Shown here piece by piece: positions 35,701-43,751 of a stretch of 64,000 nt of DNA. Numbering within the stretch: position 1 is the first letter of the stretch; each line of letters opens with the position of its first letter. Source of the DNA: Phycisphaerales bacterium. Its GTDB lineage: Bacteria > Planctomycetota > Phycisphaerae > Phycisphaerales > UBA1924. The translations under genes and the position numbers were made by a program. Under the pieces are notes generated by a model, which was given only the letters and a program-made list of their open reading frames with translations, made no database searches and was not told the origin of the DNA. The DNA is taken from contig CAJPFG010000015.1 in NCBI GenBank assembly GCA_905339235.1, positions 1 through 64,000 on the forward strand, given 5' to 3'.

Positions 35701-36879
35701 TTTGATATCACCAAGGGGGACCTGACGGCCGTTGCGGAGACGGAGCGAGCGGCGGTTGAGATCACCGGCAAGGTTGCGGACGGAAGACTCAAGGGCCAGA
35801 TCGAGGTGGGCGGGCGGTTCCAGGTGGATTTTGAGGCCGAACGGACCAGCAAGACTCCCGCGAAGGCGGCGACGATCAGCGAGTCCACAATGCCGCCGGG
35901 CAAGGCGCTGCTCGAACTGCTCCCAGGCGCACGGTGGATTTCATCGATCGAGACGTCGAGGTACAAGGGCGGACGCGTGTACGCGACCTTCGACGGCCAC
36001 CGCTCCAACGACGACCAGCCTTACGTTTTCGTCTCCGAGGACTTCGGCACGTCGTGGCGGTCGATCCGGGCGAACCTGCCGGCTTCGGCGGGGAGCGTCA
36101 AGGTTATCCGCGAGGACATCCAGAAGGAGAACCTGCTCTTCCTGGGCACCGAGTTCGGCGCCTGGGTCAGCGTCGATCGTGGCGCCACGTGGACGCGGTT
36201 CAATCACAATCTGCCGACGGTGGCGGTCTTCGAGTTCGCGATTCACCCCACCAGCGGCGAGATCATCGCCGCGACCCACGGGCGGAGTATCTGGATCTGC
36301 GACATTTCTCCCCTGAGGCAGATGAGCGACAAAACCGCCGGCCAGGACTTCGCGTTGTTCACGCCGCGGAGCACCGTCTACTGGCGGCCCGAGCCGCGCC
36401 GTGGCGGCGACAATCGCCGCTTCGTCGGCGACAATGGCCAATCGGACGCGGAAATTGTCTACTCGCTGGGCCGGCGCGCTCGAAGCGTTCGGCTGCAGGT
36501 CACCGATCAGGCCGGCGACATTCTGCGCGAACTGGAAGCGAAGAACGAACCCGGGTTGCATGTCGTCGCCTGGGACCTCCGGCGCGATCGCGAGGGCGGC
36601 CCGCCGGTGGGCGGACCGGGAGGGGCCGGAGGCGGCGCGGCAGCGGGCGGTGGTGGTGGAGGGGGTGGGGGCGGCTTGGGAGGCCGTGGACGGCTGGTTC
36701 CATCGGGCACCTACCGCATCGCGCTAAAGGTGGACGGTGAACTGGTGACGAAGAACCTGGTGGTGCAGACTGATCCGGAGTTCCCCGACTACCAGCCGTG
36801 GGAGCAGCGGGGCGGTTTCGGCGGAGATGAGGAGGAACTCGACGAAGAACTGCCGGCATTCCCAGGCCGGGATGATTAG
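32767..36879 (+). CDS. Very large secreted sortilin/BNR-propeller protein with PDZ and EF-hand insertions
   Basis: A 1370-residue exported protein of unknown activity. A signal peptide (about 1-37, ending VAAGQD) is followed by VPS10/sortilin-like BNR propeller repeats: motifs such as VYKSIDGGKTWKHM, GLWKSTDAGKNWTRI and GGVYKSSDGGDSWVR recur at about 65-310, 455-760 and 1035-1190. A PDZ-like domain interrupts them (about 328-404, GPSEAAGLKNDDIIISVND). An EF-hand pair occurs at about 831-876, DTNKDGKIAKDE and DANGDGVLDEEE, in an Ala/Gly/Pro/Glu-rich linker. A Gly-rich stretch (about 1285-1308) is near the end. Annotation pipelines call relatives glycosyl hydrolase, but no catalytic residues are evident. 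It ends one base before the sulfatase ATG. AGGAG precedes its start. Confidence 0.85.
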   Translation: MARETRALGKGSIVAARAAGIAAAAWMLAMLPAVAAGQDTPVSPPPTATITPTDSPKPAIPETWVSAFDWRCIGPANMGGRITAISVYEKDPNIWFVATASGGLLKTVNNGVTFEHQFDHESTVSIGDVAVAQSDPNIVWVGTGESNPRNSVSWGDGVYKSIDGGKTWKHMGLKDSFQIGRVLIHPTDPNIVYVGALGRLWGPSEERGLYMTIDGGEKWEKVLSVDDKTGVMDIQMKPGEPGVLLASTYQRQRDGFDTNEPAVRNGPGSGLWKSTDAGKNWTRISKGLPESNLGRMGINFYAKDPSVVYLVVESDKTGQEPPNAPYLGLRGTDADVGAKITDVTKDGPSEAAGLKNDDIIISVNDTTVHSYSGFLAEVRKRVAGDSVKVEVSRERKSVICEIKLAERPAPATQRRARDGTGRRTDDTGGAGPFSSGLGGQRGNFTEQQGPDGHQYGGVYKSSDGGDSWVRVNSLNPRPMYFSLIRADPSDDNFLWVGGVSLARSKDNGKEFTDDGGRGTHADHHALWIDPRDGRHMILGNDGGIYVSYDRGENWDHLNHVAIGQFYHVAVDPRPNYMVYGGLQDNGSWGGPSRSRSGRGPINEDWISIGGGDGFVCRVDPGDADQVYFESQGGAMGRSNLRTGERGSIRPAAERGMRYRWNWKTPFVLSAHNSRIFYAAGNFVFRSLDQGRTMKKVSEEFTRTRRGTGTALAESPLDSDVLYVGSDDGALNVTRDGGRTWTKLADFPLTEDEKNYQARQEESESGGGGGGAAGGEPAAAGTPPAEPGAAAPAGEGGGGAVPSEPSADERPAGERPTGGRGQGGAGFAERMIDRLMEGDTNKDGKIAKDEVPEQMQRMFDRGDANGDGVLDEEELKALPQRLNTGRGPRGGGDPAAARGGDAPKREIPPAAEVKPAEPEAAAPAPENDPLTGEWSAKLVGEDLPRGMGEFTLSLTLGSGGKVTGVYGSTRGDGNISDGKFDITKGDLTAVAETERAAVEITGKVADGRLKGQIEVGGRFQVDFEAERTSKTPAKAATISESTMPPGKALLELLPGARWISSIETSRYKGGRVYATFDGHRSNDDQPYVFVSEDFGTSWRSIRANLPASAGSVKVIREDIQKENLLFLGTEFGAWVSVDRGATWTRFNHNLPTVAVFEFAIHPTSGEIIAATHGRSIWICDISPLRQMSDKTAGQDFALFTPRSTVYWRPEPRRGGDNRRFVGDNGQSDAEIVYSLGRRARSVRLQVTDQAGDILRELEAKNEPGLHVVAWDLRRDREGGPPVGGPGGAGGGAAAGGGGGGGGGGLGGRGRLVPSGTYRIALKVDGELVTKNLVVQTDPEFPDYQPWEQRGGFGGDEEELDEELPAFPGRDD

Positions 36880-36880
36880 C

Positions 36881-38362
36881 ATGAAAACGCTCACCCGGTT
36901 CCTGGTTCTGACACTCGCGGTGGTGGCAACGGGCTGCGCCGGACCGGGCGCTGAGCCTGCGGCGAAACGCCCCAACATTCTGTACATCATGGCCGATGAC
37001 CACGCGGCCCATGCTCTTTCCTGCTATGGAAGTCGCATCAACCGGACGCCCAATCTCGACCGTCTGGCCTCGCAGGGCGTGCGATTCGACAACGCGTTCT
37101 GCACCAACTCCATCTGCACGCCCATCCGGGCTGTGCTGCTCACCGGGCAGTACAGCCACCTCAATGGCGTGATGGACAACTCCGGCGTGTTGCCGAAAGA
37201 CGCCTGCATCGTGCCCATGGCGCTGGGGAAGGCGGGGTATCAGACCGCGCACATCGGCAAGTGGCACTTGCACCGCGACCCCACCGGGTTCGATCACTGG
37301 GACATCCTTCCCGGCCAGGGCGAGTACCACGATCCCGAGTTCATTACCAACGGCGTAAAGAACCGCGTGAGAGGCTACGTGACCGACATCACCATCGACA
37401 AGGCGATGGAGTGGATCGGAACTCGTGACTCCACCCGGCCGTTCCTTCTCTACTGCCATCTGAAGGCCCCGCACCGTCCCTGGGAGCCCGATGCCAGACA
37501 CGCCGCGATGTACGAGGATGCGGACATCCCGCTTCCGAAGACATTCGATGACGATTACGCGACGCGAACCCGCGCGGCGCACCTTCAGACCATGACCATC
37601 GAGAAGCACCTGACGAAGACCGATGTCAAGGCGGATCCCCCGCCCGGGCTCTCGGGCGCGGCGCTGAAGGCGTGGCACTACCAGCGCTACATCAAGGATT
37701 ACCTGCGGTGCATCGCGTCGGTGGATGACAACGTCGGACGACTCATGGAGTTTCTCGACGCGCAGCATCTTGCGGACGACACGGTGGTGATCTACACCTC
37801 CGACCAGGGCTTTTTCCTGGGCGACCACGGCTGGTACGACAAGCGTTTCATGTACGAGGAGTCCCTGCGATCTCCGCTGATCGTGCGATATCCGCGGGAG
37901 ACCGAGCCCGGGACCGTTTGCGACGCCATGACATTGAGCCTGGACTTTGCACCGACGTTTCTCGATTTCGCGGGGCTCGAAGGGGCCGCCGCGGAGGAGG
38001 CGATGCAGCACGAACTTCAGGGCGCCTCCCTGCGACCGCTCTTGCGAGGCCCGGCCCGTCCACCGGCCGATTGGCGCACCTCCATTTACTACCACTACTA
38101 CGAGAGCGGCGAGCCGCACACGGTTCCCAAGCATTACGGCGTCCGCACCGAGCGTTACAAGATGATCCGGTTCTACGAACTTCCAGGCGGTCGGGCGGCG
38201 CAGTACGAACTCTACGACCTGCGATCCGACCCGCACGAACTGCACAACCTGTTCACCGGCGACCCGGCCTCGCCCTATGCCGCGGTGATCGCCGATCTCA
38301 CGGCCGAACTCAAGCGACTGCGGGCGAAGTACCACGACCCGACCGGTGCCCCGGTGCCCTGA
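36881..38362 (+). CDS. Lipoprotein sulfatase
   Basis: A 493-residue sulfatase, probably anchored in the envelope: the N-terminus MKTLTRFLVLTLAVVATGCA ends in lipobox ATGC. Metal ligands Asp39-Asp40 lie in YIMADDHAAHAL, and the formylglycine motif is Cys79-Thr-Pro-Ile-Arg83 (CxPxR), matured by a formylglycine-generating enzyme not in this window. Further active-site blocks are GKWHLHRDPTGFD and SDQGFFLGDHGWYDKRFMYEES, with the C-terminal NLFTGDP. The substrate, probably a sulfated glycan, is unknown. The gene follows the sortilin-like gene by one base and precedes the ABM-like gene by 11 bases, so the three form a transcription unit. Confidence 0.93.
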   Translation: MKTLTRFLVLTLAVVATGCAGPGAEPAAKRPNILYIMADDHAAHALSCYGSRINRTPNLDRLASQGVRFDNAFCTNSICTPIRAVLLTGQYSHLNGVMDNSGVLPKDACIVPMALGKAGYQTAHIGKWHLHRDPTGFDHWDILPGQGEYHDPEFITNGVKNRVRGYVTDITIDKAMEWIGTRDSTRPFLLYCHLKAPHRPWEPDARHAAMYEDADIPLPKTFDDDYATRTRAAHLQTMTIEKHLTKTDVKADPPPGLSGAALKAWHYQRYIKDYLRCIASVDDNVGRLMEFLDAQHLADDTVVIYTSDQGFFLGDHGWYDKRFMYEESLRSPLIVRYPRETEPGTVCDAMTLSLDFAPTFLDFAGLEGAAAEEAMQHELQGASLRPLLRGPARPPADWRTSIYYHYYESGEPHTVPKHYGVRTERYKMIRFYELPGGRAAQYELYDLRSDPHELHNLFTGDPASPYAAVIADLTAELKRLRAKYHDPTGAPVP

Positions 38363-38373
38363 TACGCTCGCGG

Positions 38374-38721
38374 ATGCCAGAACCCAAGGCCGCGTTCATG
38401 GTGATCTACCGCTGGCGATTGAAGCCGGGGATGGAACGGCCGTTTGTCGAAGCGTGGACCGACGCGACCCGGCTGCTCAAGGCGCACGCCGGCGGGCTGG
38501 GCTCCCGCCTTCACCGCACGCACGACGGCGAGTATCTCGCGTACGCGATGTGGCCAAGCGAGGCGGCGCGGGCCGCGTCCGCCAAGTTCGAAACTCCCGA
38601 ACGACTCCGGCTGCGGGAACTGATGCGTGAATCGGTGGCGGAGGCATTTCCGGAAGTCAGGCTCACGCCGCTGGCCGACTTGCTGGAACTGTGCGAGGTA
38701 GACGCCGCGCCGTTGGGGTAG
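38374..38721 (+). CDS. Antibiotic biosynthesis monooxygenase-like (ferredoxin-fold) protein
   Basis: A 115-residue protein starting MPEPKAAFMVIYRWRLKPGMERPFVEAWTDATRLLKAHAGGLGSRLHR, which fits the dimeric alpha/beta barrel (ABM) fold with its MxVIYxxxxKPGxE strand and following helix. It has no signal peptide. Family members include small oxygenases, isomerases and proteins without known activity; the catalytic pair cannot be assigned. It is downstream of the sulfatase by 11 bases and faces the minus-strand gene that follows. Confidence 0.7.
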   Translation: MPEPKAAFMVIYRWRLKPGMERPFVEAWTDATRLLKAHAGGLGSRLHRTHDGEYLAYAMWPSEAARAASAKFETPERLRLRELMRESVAEAFPEVRLTPLADLLELCEVDAAPLG

Positions 38722-38728
38722 GCAAGAC

Positions 38729-39550
38729 CTATCCCGCCGAGATCTCTTTCGCCACGATATCGAAGAACCTGGCCTTGCGTTCCTCGTCGAGCGCGCGGTA
38801 GATCTTCCCGAGCACCGCCCGGCGCTGCTCGGAGGTGGGGCGGGTCCTGGCTTCCCTGATGTATCCGATCACGATCTCGCGGATCGCCTCGCGCTGCTCG
38901 TCGGTCGGATCAAGGGCGAGGTATAGACCTTCGATCTTGTCGCGGTACGGCTTGATCACCCGTTCGTACGCCTGTCGCACCTCCTGCTGAAAGAGCGAAA
39001 ACGAAAGACGCTCGGCGACTCTCTCCCGCGCTTTCTCGCTCTTGTCCTTCGAGTTCCGCAGTTCCCAGTCGATCCATGCGTTCCAGTAGTCGTCCACGAG
39101 TCGCATGAGTTCCGCCTCCTGCGCATTCGTGAGCACTTCCGCGAGTTTCGGCAGCAGCGGGTTGCGGGATGGCTCGGGTTCGAACTCCTTGCGCAGGTCG
39201 CGGAGCAACTCCGCCGCGCGATCCCGCTCGCCCTTCTCGTTCGCCTCGGCGATCACCTTAACCTGGTCGATGTGGTCGATGAGCAGGATTCCGACGGAAA
39301 CCGCCCGATCTCCGCCGACCGACTTGGCCTGCTCGCGGGCGGCGGGTTCGAGTTCGAGCAGCGCAACGGCCGCGTCCTCCGGCCGGCCGTCGAGACGCTG
39401 GAAGTTGCCCCTGGCATCGCGGCGAACAAGAGTGCGGGCGACTTGCTCGGGCACCGTCGGGCCGCGAAGGACGCCCTCGCCTGCGGGCGGCTGGTCCTGA
39501 GCGAACGAGGGGCAAGCGAAAATCCACGCCGAAAGTACGAGCATTTTCAT
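38729..39550 (-). CDS. Secreted hypothetical helical protein
   Basis: Unknown function. The 273-residue product has a signal peptide MKMLVLSAWIFACPSFAQDQ, then is almost entirely helical with many charged residues. A repeated-looking theme is LTNAQEAELMRLVDDY and LDPTDEQREAIREIVIGY, which recalls the LTxxQ-type helical segments of periplasmic stress sensors such as Spy/CpxP. The similarity is weak but both motifs follow the same pattern of a proline-rich break and a Gln-containing helix. The gene is convergent with the ABM-like gene (7-base gap) and divergent from the next. ATG at 39550 chosen; a start two codons earlier is possible. Confidence 0.6.
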   Translation of the reverse strand: MKMLVLSAWIFACPSFAQDQPPAGEGVLRGPTVPEQVARTLVRRDARGNFQRLDGRPEDAAVALLELEPAAREQAKSVGGDRAVSVGILLIDHIDQVKVIAEANEKGERDRAAELLRDLRKEFEPEPSRNPLLPKLAEVLTNAQEAELMRLVDDYWNAWIDWELRNSKDKSEKARERVAERLSFSLFQQEVRQAYERVIKPYRDKIEGLYLALDPTDEQREAIREIVIGYIREARTRPTSEQRRAVLGKIYRALDEERKARFFDIVAKEISAG

Positions 39551-39643
39551 GTGCAACTCCCCGGAAGGCCCTCAAGGATATCGGGCGTTCGACCTTTGAG
39601 GCCGTGCCGACGGAATCGGCCTTTTCAGCCGATGCTTCGTGGC

Positions 39644-40195
39644 ATGCCCGATGCACAGCCGCTGCGAGTTCGACCCGGGCTGGGGTTCTTCCGCTGGCCG
39701 GAACTGATCGTCATGACCGCCGCGTCGGTGGTGTTCGTTGCCTGGTGGCTCGCGATGGCCGGCGCGTTCGCGTACACATTCTGGGCGGCGAGCCCGATGG
39801 CGACCATCGTTCTGAGCCCCATCGGCCTCTTCCCGCCGGCTGCGATTGGCTGGGTTCTCTACGCCCGATGGACGTTCAACGGCGCTGTTGTTCCGGCCGG
39901 CGGGCGGACGATCCAGTTGCGTCGGTACGTGCGCCCGGGGATTCCGCTCACTTCACGCACCATCAAGGTGGAGGAGCAGCACAAGGTTATCGTGGCGCAG
40001 ACTTCCCGCGGCCGCCGGGGCGGGGAGTTGTGGTGTATCGGGCTCGCGACGCGTGAGACGTGCGAAATTCTGGCGGGTGAGTATCGCAGCGGGGAGGCAG
40101 CGAAGGGCGATGCCTCGCTGCTCGCCGACCGCTTGAGCCTCCCGCTCGCGGTGGTGCTCGATGACGCCCCGGGTTCCATACGCCCGGCGGCATAG
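39644..40195 (+). CDS. Hypothetical two-helix membrane protein
   Basis: Unknown function. The 183-residue product has two membrane helices near the start (about 22-46 and 52-71), with residues TAASVVFVAWWLAMAGAFAYTFW and PMATIVLSPIGLFPPAAIGWVLY. A soluble C-terminal domain follows, with an RTIKVEEQHKVIVAQ stretch likely in beta structure, as in bacterial PH-like membrane proteins. A second possible start four codons upstream (39632) is equally plausible. It lies 120 bases before the topoisomerase gene on the same strand. Confidence 0.6.
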   Translation: MPDAQPLRVRPGLGFFRWPELIVMTAASVVFVAWWLAMAGAFAYTFWAASPMATIVLSPIGLFPPAAIGWVLYARWTFNGAVVPAGGRTIQLRRYVRPGIPLTSRTIKVEEQHKVIVAQTSRGRRGGELWCIGLATRETCEILAGEYRSGEAAKGDASLLADRLSLPLAVVLDDAPGSIRPAA

Positions 40196-40315
40196 CCGGG
40201 AACCTCCTACCTCCGGTCTGCGGTCCGCGCTGTTGCGGCACGCGGCGGCGACGTACACTCCGCGGACGACGGCCGAACCCCGCCCGACCGGATCCAGGCA
40301 ACGGAGTGCCGAACG

Positions 40316-41437
40316 ATGGCCAAGAAGTCCGACGCACGCATCAAGGAACGCGACAAGCGCACGCTCGGAAAACTCACCGACCTCGCCGACCGGGTGGCGA
40401 AGTCCGCCCTCGCCGGCCGCGAACCGAAGTTCGAGATCCCCTCCCGCACAAAGAGCAACACGATTTGGGACCGCCGCAAGGGCATCCTGGAGATGGGGGA
40501 TGCGAGTTCCGATCGCGAACTGTTCAATCTCAACCAGGCGAAGCAGTTCATGCAGACGATGCTGCACGCGAGCACGATCAAGGACCTGATCGAGGCCGGC
40601 AAGACCAGCAGCCTCCGCGGCGTTTTCTACAAAGCCAAGCACACGGTCGCCGGGACAAGGGAGAACACGTTCGACACGCAGGACGAGAGCGACCCGATTC
40701 TCGAAGACCTCGAAGTGACCATGGAGGCGCTGCGCGAGGAACTGCACATCTTCGCCGAGAATCGCGGTTCGATGGTGGGGAGGCTGACCGTCGTGGACAA
40801 GGGCGACGAGATCGACTGCCGCCGGATGGGCAGCGGCGGGTATGCCATCCCGAGCATCGTCGAACCCGACATCATGCAGTTTGGGAAGTGCGAAGCCAAG
40901 TTCGTGCTGCACGTCGAGAAGGGCACGGTCTGGAACCGATTCAACGAGGACCGATTCTGGGAGCGGAACAACTGCATCCTGACGCACGGCGCGGGCCAGC
41001 CTCCGCGGGGCGTGCGCCGGCTGCTCCAGCGGTTCAACCAGGAACTGAAACTCCCCATCATCTGCCTGCTCGATTGCGATCCCTGGGGGCACTACATCTA
41101 CAGCGTCATCAAGCAGGGTTCGATCTCGCTGGCGTTCGAGTCGTCGCGGCTCGCGATTCCCGACGCGCGCTTCCTCGGGATCCGGGCCAAGGACTACAAG
41201 GAATGCAGCCTCCCCGACGCCGTGAAGATCGATCTGTCGGAGAACGACATCAAGCGTGCGGGCGAAATCGCCGCGTACCCGTGGTTCGCCGACAACAAGG
41301 CGTGGCAGAAGGAGATCGACCACCTGCTCAGGAACGGCTTCAAGATGGAAGTCGAATCGCTCATCACCAAGGACATTTCCTACGTTACCGAGGAATACGT
41401 CCCTCAGCGACTGAAGGCCAAGGACTGGCTGGACTAA
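40316..41437 (+). CDS. top6A: DNA topoisomerase VI subunit A (Spo11/Top6A family)
   Basis: DNA-cleaving subunit of a type IIB topoisomerase, 373 residues and full length for the family. The winged-helix/CAP domain carries catalytic Tyr105 with Arg101 in SSLRGVFYKAKHT. The Toprim domain has Glu201 (HVEKGTVWNRF) and Asp253-Cys-Asp255 (LLDCDPWGHYIY), which bind Mg. An active enzyme needs the GHKL ATPase subunit Top6B, which is not encoded in this window. The family is archaeal and eukaryotic in the main, with scattered bacterial members including planctomycetes. A methyltransferase gene follows by 10 bases. A second frame through the same region is not coding. Confidence 0.93.
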   Translation: MAKKSDARIKERDKRTLGKLTDLADRVAKSALAGREPKFEIPSRTKSNTIWDRRKGILEMGDASSDRELFNLNQAKQFMQTMLHASTIKDLIEAGKTSSLRGVFYKAKHTVAGTRENTFDTQDESDPILEDLEVTMEALREELHIFAENRGSMVGRLTVVDKGDEIDCRRMGSGGYAIPSIVEPDIMQFGKCEAKFVLHVEKGTVWNRFNEDRFWERNNCILTHGAGQPPRGVRRLLQRFNQELKLPIICLLDCDPWGHYIYSVIKQGSISLAFESSRLAIPDARFLGIRAKDYKECSLPDAVKIDLSENDIKRAGEIAAYPWFADNKAWQKEIDHLLRNGFKMEVESLITKDISYVTEEYVPQRLKAKDWLD

Positions 41438-41447
41438 GCCGCGCTGC

Positions 41448-42203
41448 ATGATCCACGTCACCCCGCACGCCCGACGCGCACTCCGCCTTCCCTGGCGGGC
41501 ACTCCTCGCCAACAAGGCCCGCGAGTTCGGCGTTAAACTCCGTGGCGGTCGCATCAAGGGCCAGGGCATGATCGGCGCACCGGCCACGACGGTGGCCGCG
41601 GGCTTCAAGGCCCTTCGTGCCGACGATTTCGTCCAGTACAACCTCCCGCAGGCATGGGTCGAGCGGCGGCAGATACCGATCGCGATCCACGGCCGCATCC
41701 CCAGGCAACACGCGGTTGTCCTCGACCTCGGGTGCGGGCCGGGGACCTCCACCGAGGTTCTCTGCTACTTCGCCGATCCGACGTGGACGGTGCTCGGGTA
41801 CGACCTGACCGACCACTACATCGAACGGGCGGCGGCGCGGTCCGGTCGCGGCGAATTCCGCAACCACGCGGGCCAGCGAATCTCCCCCCGGTTTGCCTGC
41901 CAGGACATCTCGCAGCCGCTGGCCTCGCCCGACGGCGGGCTGGTTGCCGGCGGCAGCGTGGATTACGCGTTGTCGGCGGGGGTGGTGGGGCTGTATATGA
42001 ACGAGGAGTCTGCCGCCCGGCTCGCAAGCGAACTGGCCCGCGTAGTGAAGCCGGGGGGATTCGTGGCGCTGGATGCGGGTCCCGCCGTGCCCGTGCGAGC
42101 GCTAAAGCGGATCCTGATCGCCCGCGGATTCCGGTACCTGCACCGTGCTCGCAGTTTCTGGATTGAGCCCCGCCCGAAACTGGTGTTCCAGCGAATCGCG
42201 TAG
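41448..42203 (+). CDS. Class I SAM-dependent methyltransferase
   Basis: A 251-residue methyltransferase. Motif I is VLDLGCGPGTS (91-101), followed by the acidic end of strand 2 in GYDLTDHYIERA and ALSAGVVGLYMNEESAARL, then ...ELARVVKPGGFVALDAG as motif post-II. The N-terminal 80 residues are basic and might bind nucleic acid or membrane. The substrate is unknown. It begins 10 bases after top6A, so the two are probably cotranscribed; whether the products act together is unknown. Confidence 0.8.
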   Translation: MIHVTPHARRALRLPWRALLANKAREFGVKLRGGRIKGQGMIGAPATTVAAGFKALRADDFVQYNLPQAWVERRQIPIAIHGRIPRQHAVVLDLGCGPGTSTEVLCYFADPTWTVLGYDLTDHYIERAAARSGRGEFRNHAGQRISPRFACQDISQPLASPDGGLVAGGSVDYALSAGVVGLYMNEESAARLASELARVVKPGGFVALDAGPAVPVRALKRILIARGFRYLHRARSFWIEPRPKLVFQRIA

Positions 42204-42215
42204 CGCCGGCGCCGG

Positions 42216-43751
42216 TTACTCAAACTTCAGCCGCGGATCGCTCAGGTCGAGGCGGTACATGATCTGGTTGTAGTCATACCGAGCCGTGGGCGTCTTGGTC
42301 CCGGAAAACGCCATCGTGTAGGTGCCCTCGAGGTAGATGACCCTGCCGCCCTCCGGGTCGAAGTACGGATGGTGCGCCACGTTGTAGAACGAGTAATCGT
42401 CGTGCGTGATGATCTTTCGGGCCTTGCCCCAAGGTCCCACGAGCGTGGGCGCCTCCGCAAACCAGATCTCCCCGCACATCGACGTGCCCCAGGCTTCCTG
42501 CGTGATCATGACCCACTTGCCGCGGTACTCGTTCCAGAAGACCGTGCCGGCGTGCCCGAGCACCGGTTTGCCGGACTCTTCGTCGCGGAGTCGGATCAGC
42601 GCTTCATCCGGCTTGAGCAGTCCTTTGTGGACGAGTTCGTTCTGCTCTTTCTGCAGAACGGGCGCGGTGTTTTTCTTCCACCCGTAGAGAATCGCGCCGG
42701 CGGCGTCGCGGTCGAGTTCCGGATGCTCCGGGTTGTACCTCGCGCCCGGCCGCAGGCAGGTGAAGGCTTCGTATTGCGTGACGTCGAGGAGCGCCGCGTA
42801 CTCTGCGCGGCAGCGGATAAGCGGAAAGGGTGATGGGAAGTACCAGAAGTCCCCGTGCTGTTCCTTCACGCGCACCGGGTGGCTGCGCATGCAGAGAATG
42901 GCGTCGAGCGGGAATCTTGCCACGGGCTCGAAGATCTCCTTGTCGTCGTTGTAAATCGCGAAACCCTGCTCGTACATCGTGCCCAGGTCTTTCATGCGGG
43001 CGAAGTGGCAGAGCATCCGCTCGCGTCCGGATTCGTCGGGAATGGTGAGCACTCCGTCGCACCACACCGGGCCGGGCTGGCCCTCGATGGGGCACATCCC
43101 GCGAGAAAAGCCATCGGCGCCGACAAAGTACGTGAGATTGACCCCGAGAGATGGGTCCAGTCCGGAGCCGCCCATCGAAGGCGGCGGTTCCGACGTGGCG
43201 CCCGACATCGCGAAGTTTCCCAGCGGGTACGCGGGCCGCGCCGTGTCGCCCCAGAACCAGTAGATCTTCCCGCGATACACGGCGTTCTGCACGCTGTCCT
43301 GGCCGAACACGTTGCCGTTGAGCAGCGGCGCTTTCACCGGCGGAGTGTCGCCGAGGATGATGCTGTCCCGGTAGATCCCTGCGCCGGTGATCCGGTACAG
43401 TCGCTCGGCGATGTTAACCCGGATGATCTTGAGCGTAGTCTTTCCGCCCGGGGTCACATGCACCTTCGTGCCCGCCATTCCGAAACCGTCTATCGGATAC
43501 GCGTACCCGTGGCTCCTGATCGTGAAGAAGACATCCTCATGCGCGAGGCCGGGCTCGTCGAAGGCGACGACACCCGCGCTGTCGGTCACATGAACGATGC
43601 CGTTGACCGTCGTGAGCTCCACGAGCGGCACGCCGCGGCCTGAAATCGAATCCACAACCGTGATCCGGAACGGTTCACCCGCAAACGAGGCCGGCGCGGA
43701 GCACCAGAGCCCCAGCGAGAGAATCCAAACGCGTTCCCTGAGCCGAATCAT
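42216..43751 (-). CDS. Secreted protein with carboxypeptidase-regulatory-like and beta-propeller regions
   Basis: A 511-residue exported protein of unknown activity. The signal peptide (about 1-24, ending SFAGEP) is followed by a transthyretin-like domain at about 25-95, ITVVDSISGRGVPLVELTTVNGIVHVTD. The remainder contains repeats such as GKIYWFWGDT, GDFWYFPSPFP, VFWNEYRGKWVMI and RVIYLEGTYTMAFSGT, which read as blades of a five-bladed beta-propeller of glycoside-hydrolase type; catalytic acids cannot be assigned. GGAG lies seven bases upstream. Its ATG overlaps the stop of the epimerase gene by four bases, so it is translationally coupled to that gene. Confidence 0.75.
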   Translation of the reverse strand: MIRLRERVWILSLGLWCSAPASFAGEPFRITVVDSISGRGVPLVELTTVNGIVHVTDSAGVVAFDEPGLAHEDVFFTIRSHGYAYPIDGFGMAGTKVHVTPGGKTTLKIIRVNIAERLYRITGAGIYRDSIILGDTPPVKAPLLNGNVFGQDSVQNAVYRGKIYWFWGDTARPAYPLGNFAMSGATSEPPPSMGGSGLDPSLGVNLTYFVGADGFSRGMCPIEGQPGPVWCDGVLTIPDESGRERMLCHFARMKDLGTMYEQGFAIYNDDKEIFEPVARFPLDAILCMRSHPVRVKEQHGDFWYFPSPFPLIRCRAEYAALLDVTQYEAFTCLRPGARYNPEHPELDRDAAGAILYGWKKNTAPVLQKEQNELVHKGLLKPDEALIRLRDEESGKPVLGHAGTVFWNEYRGKWVMITQEAWGTSMCGEIWFAEAPTLVGPWGKARKIITHDDYSFYNVAHHPYFDPEGGRVIYLEGTYTMAFSGTKTPTARYDYNQIMYRLDLSDPRLKFE

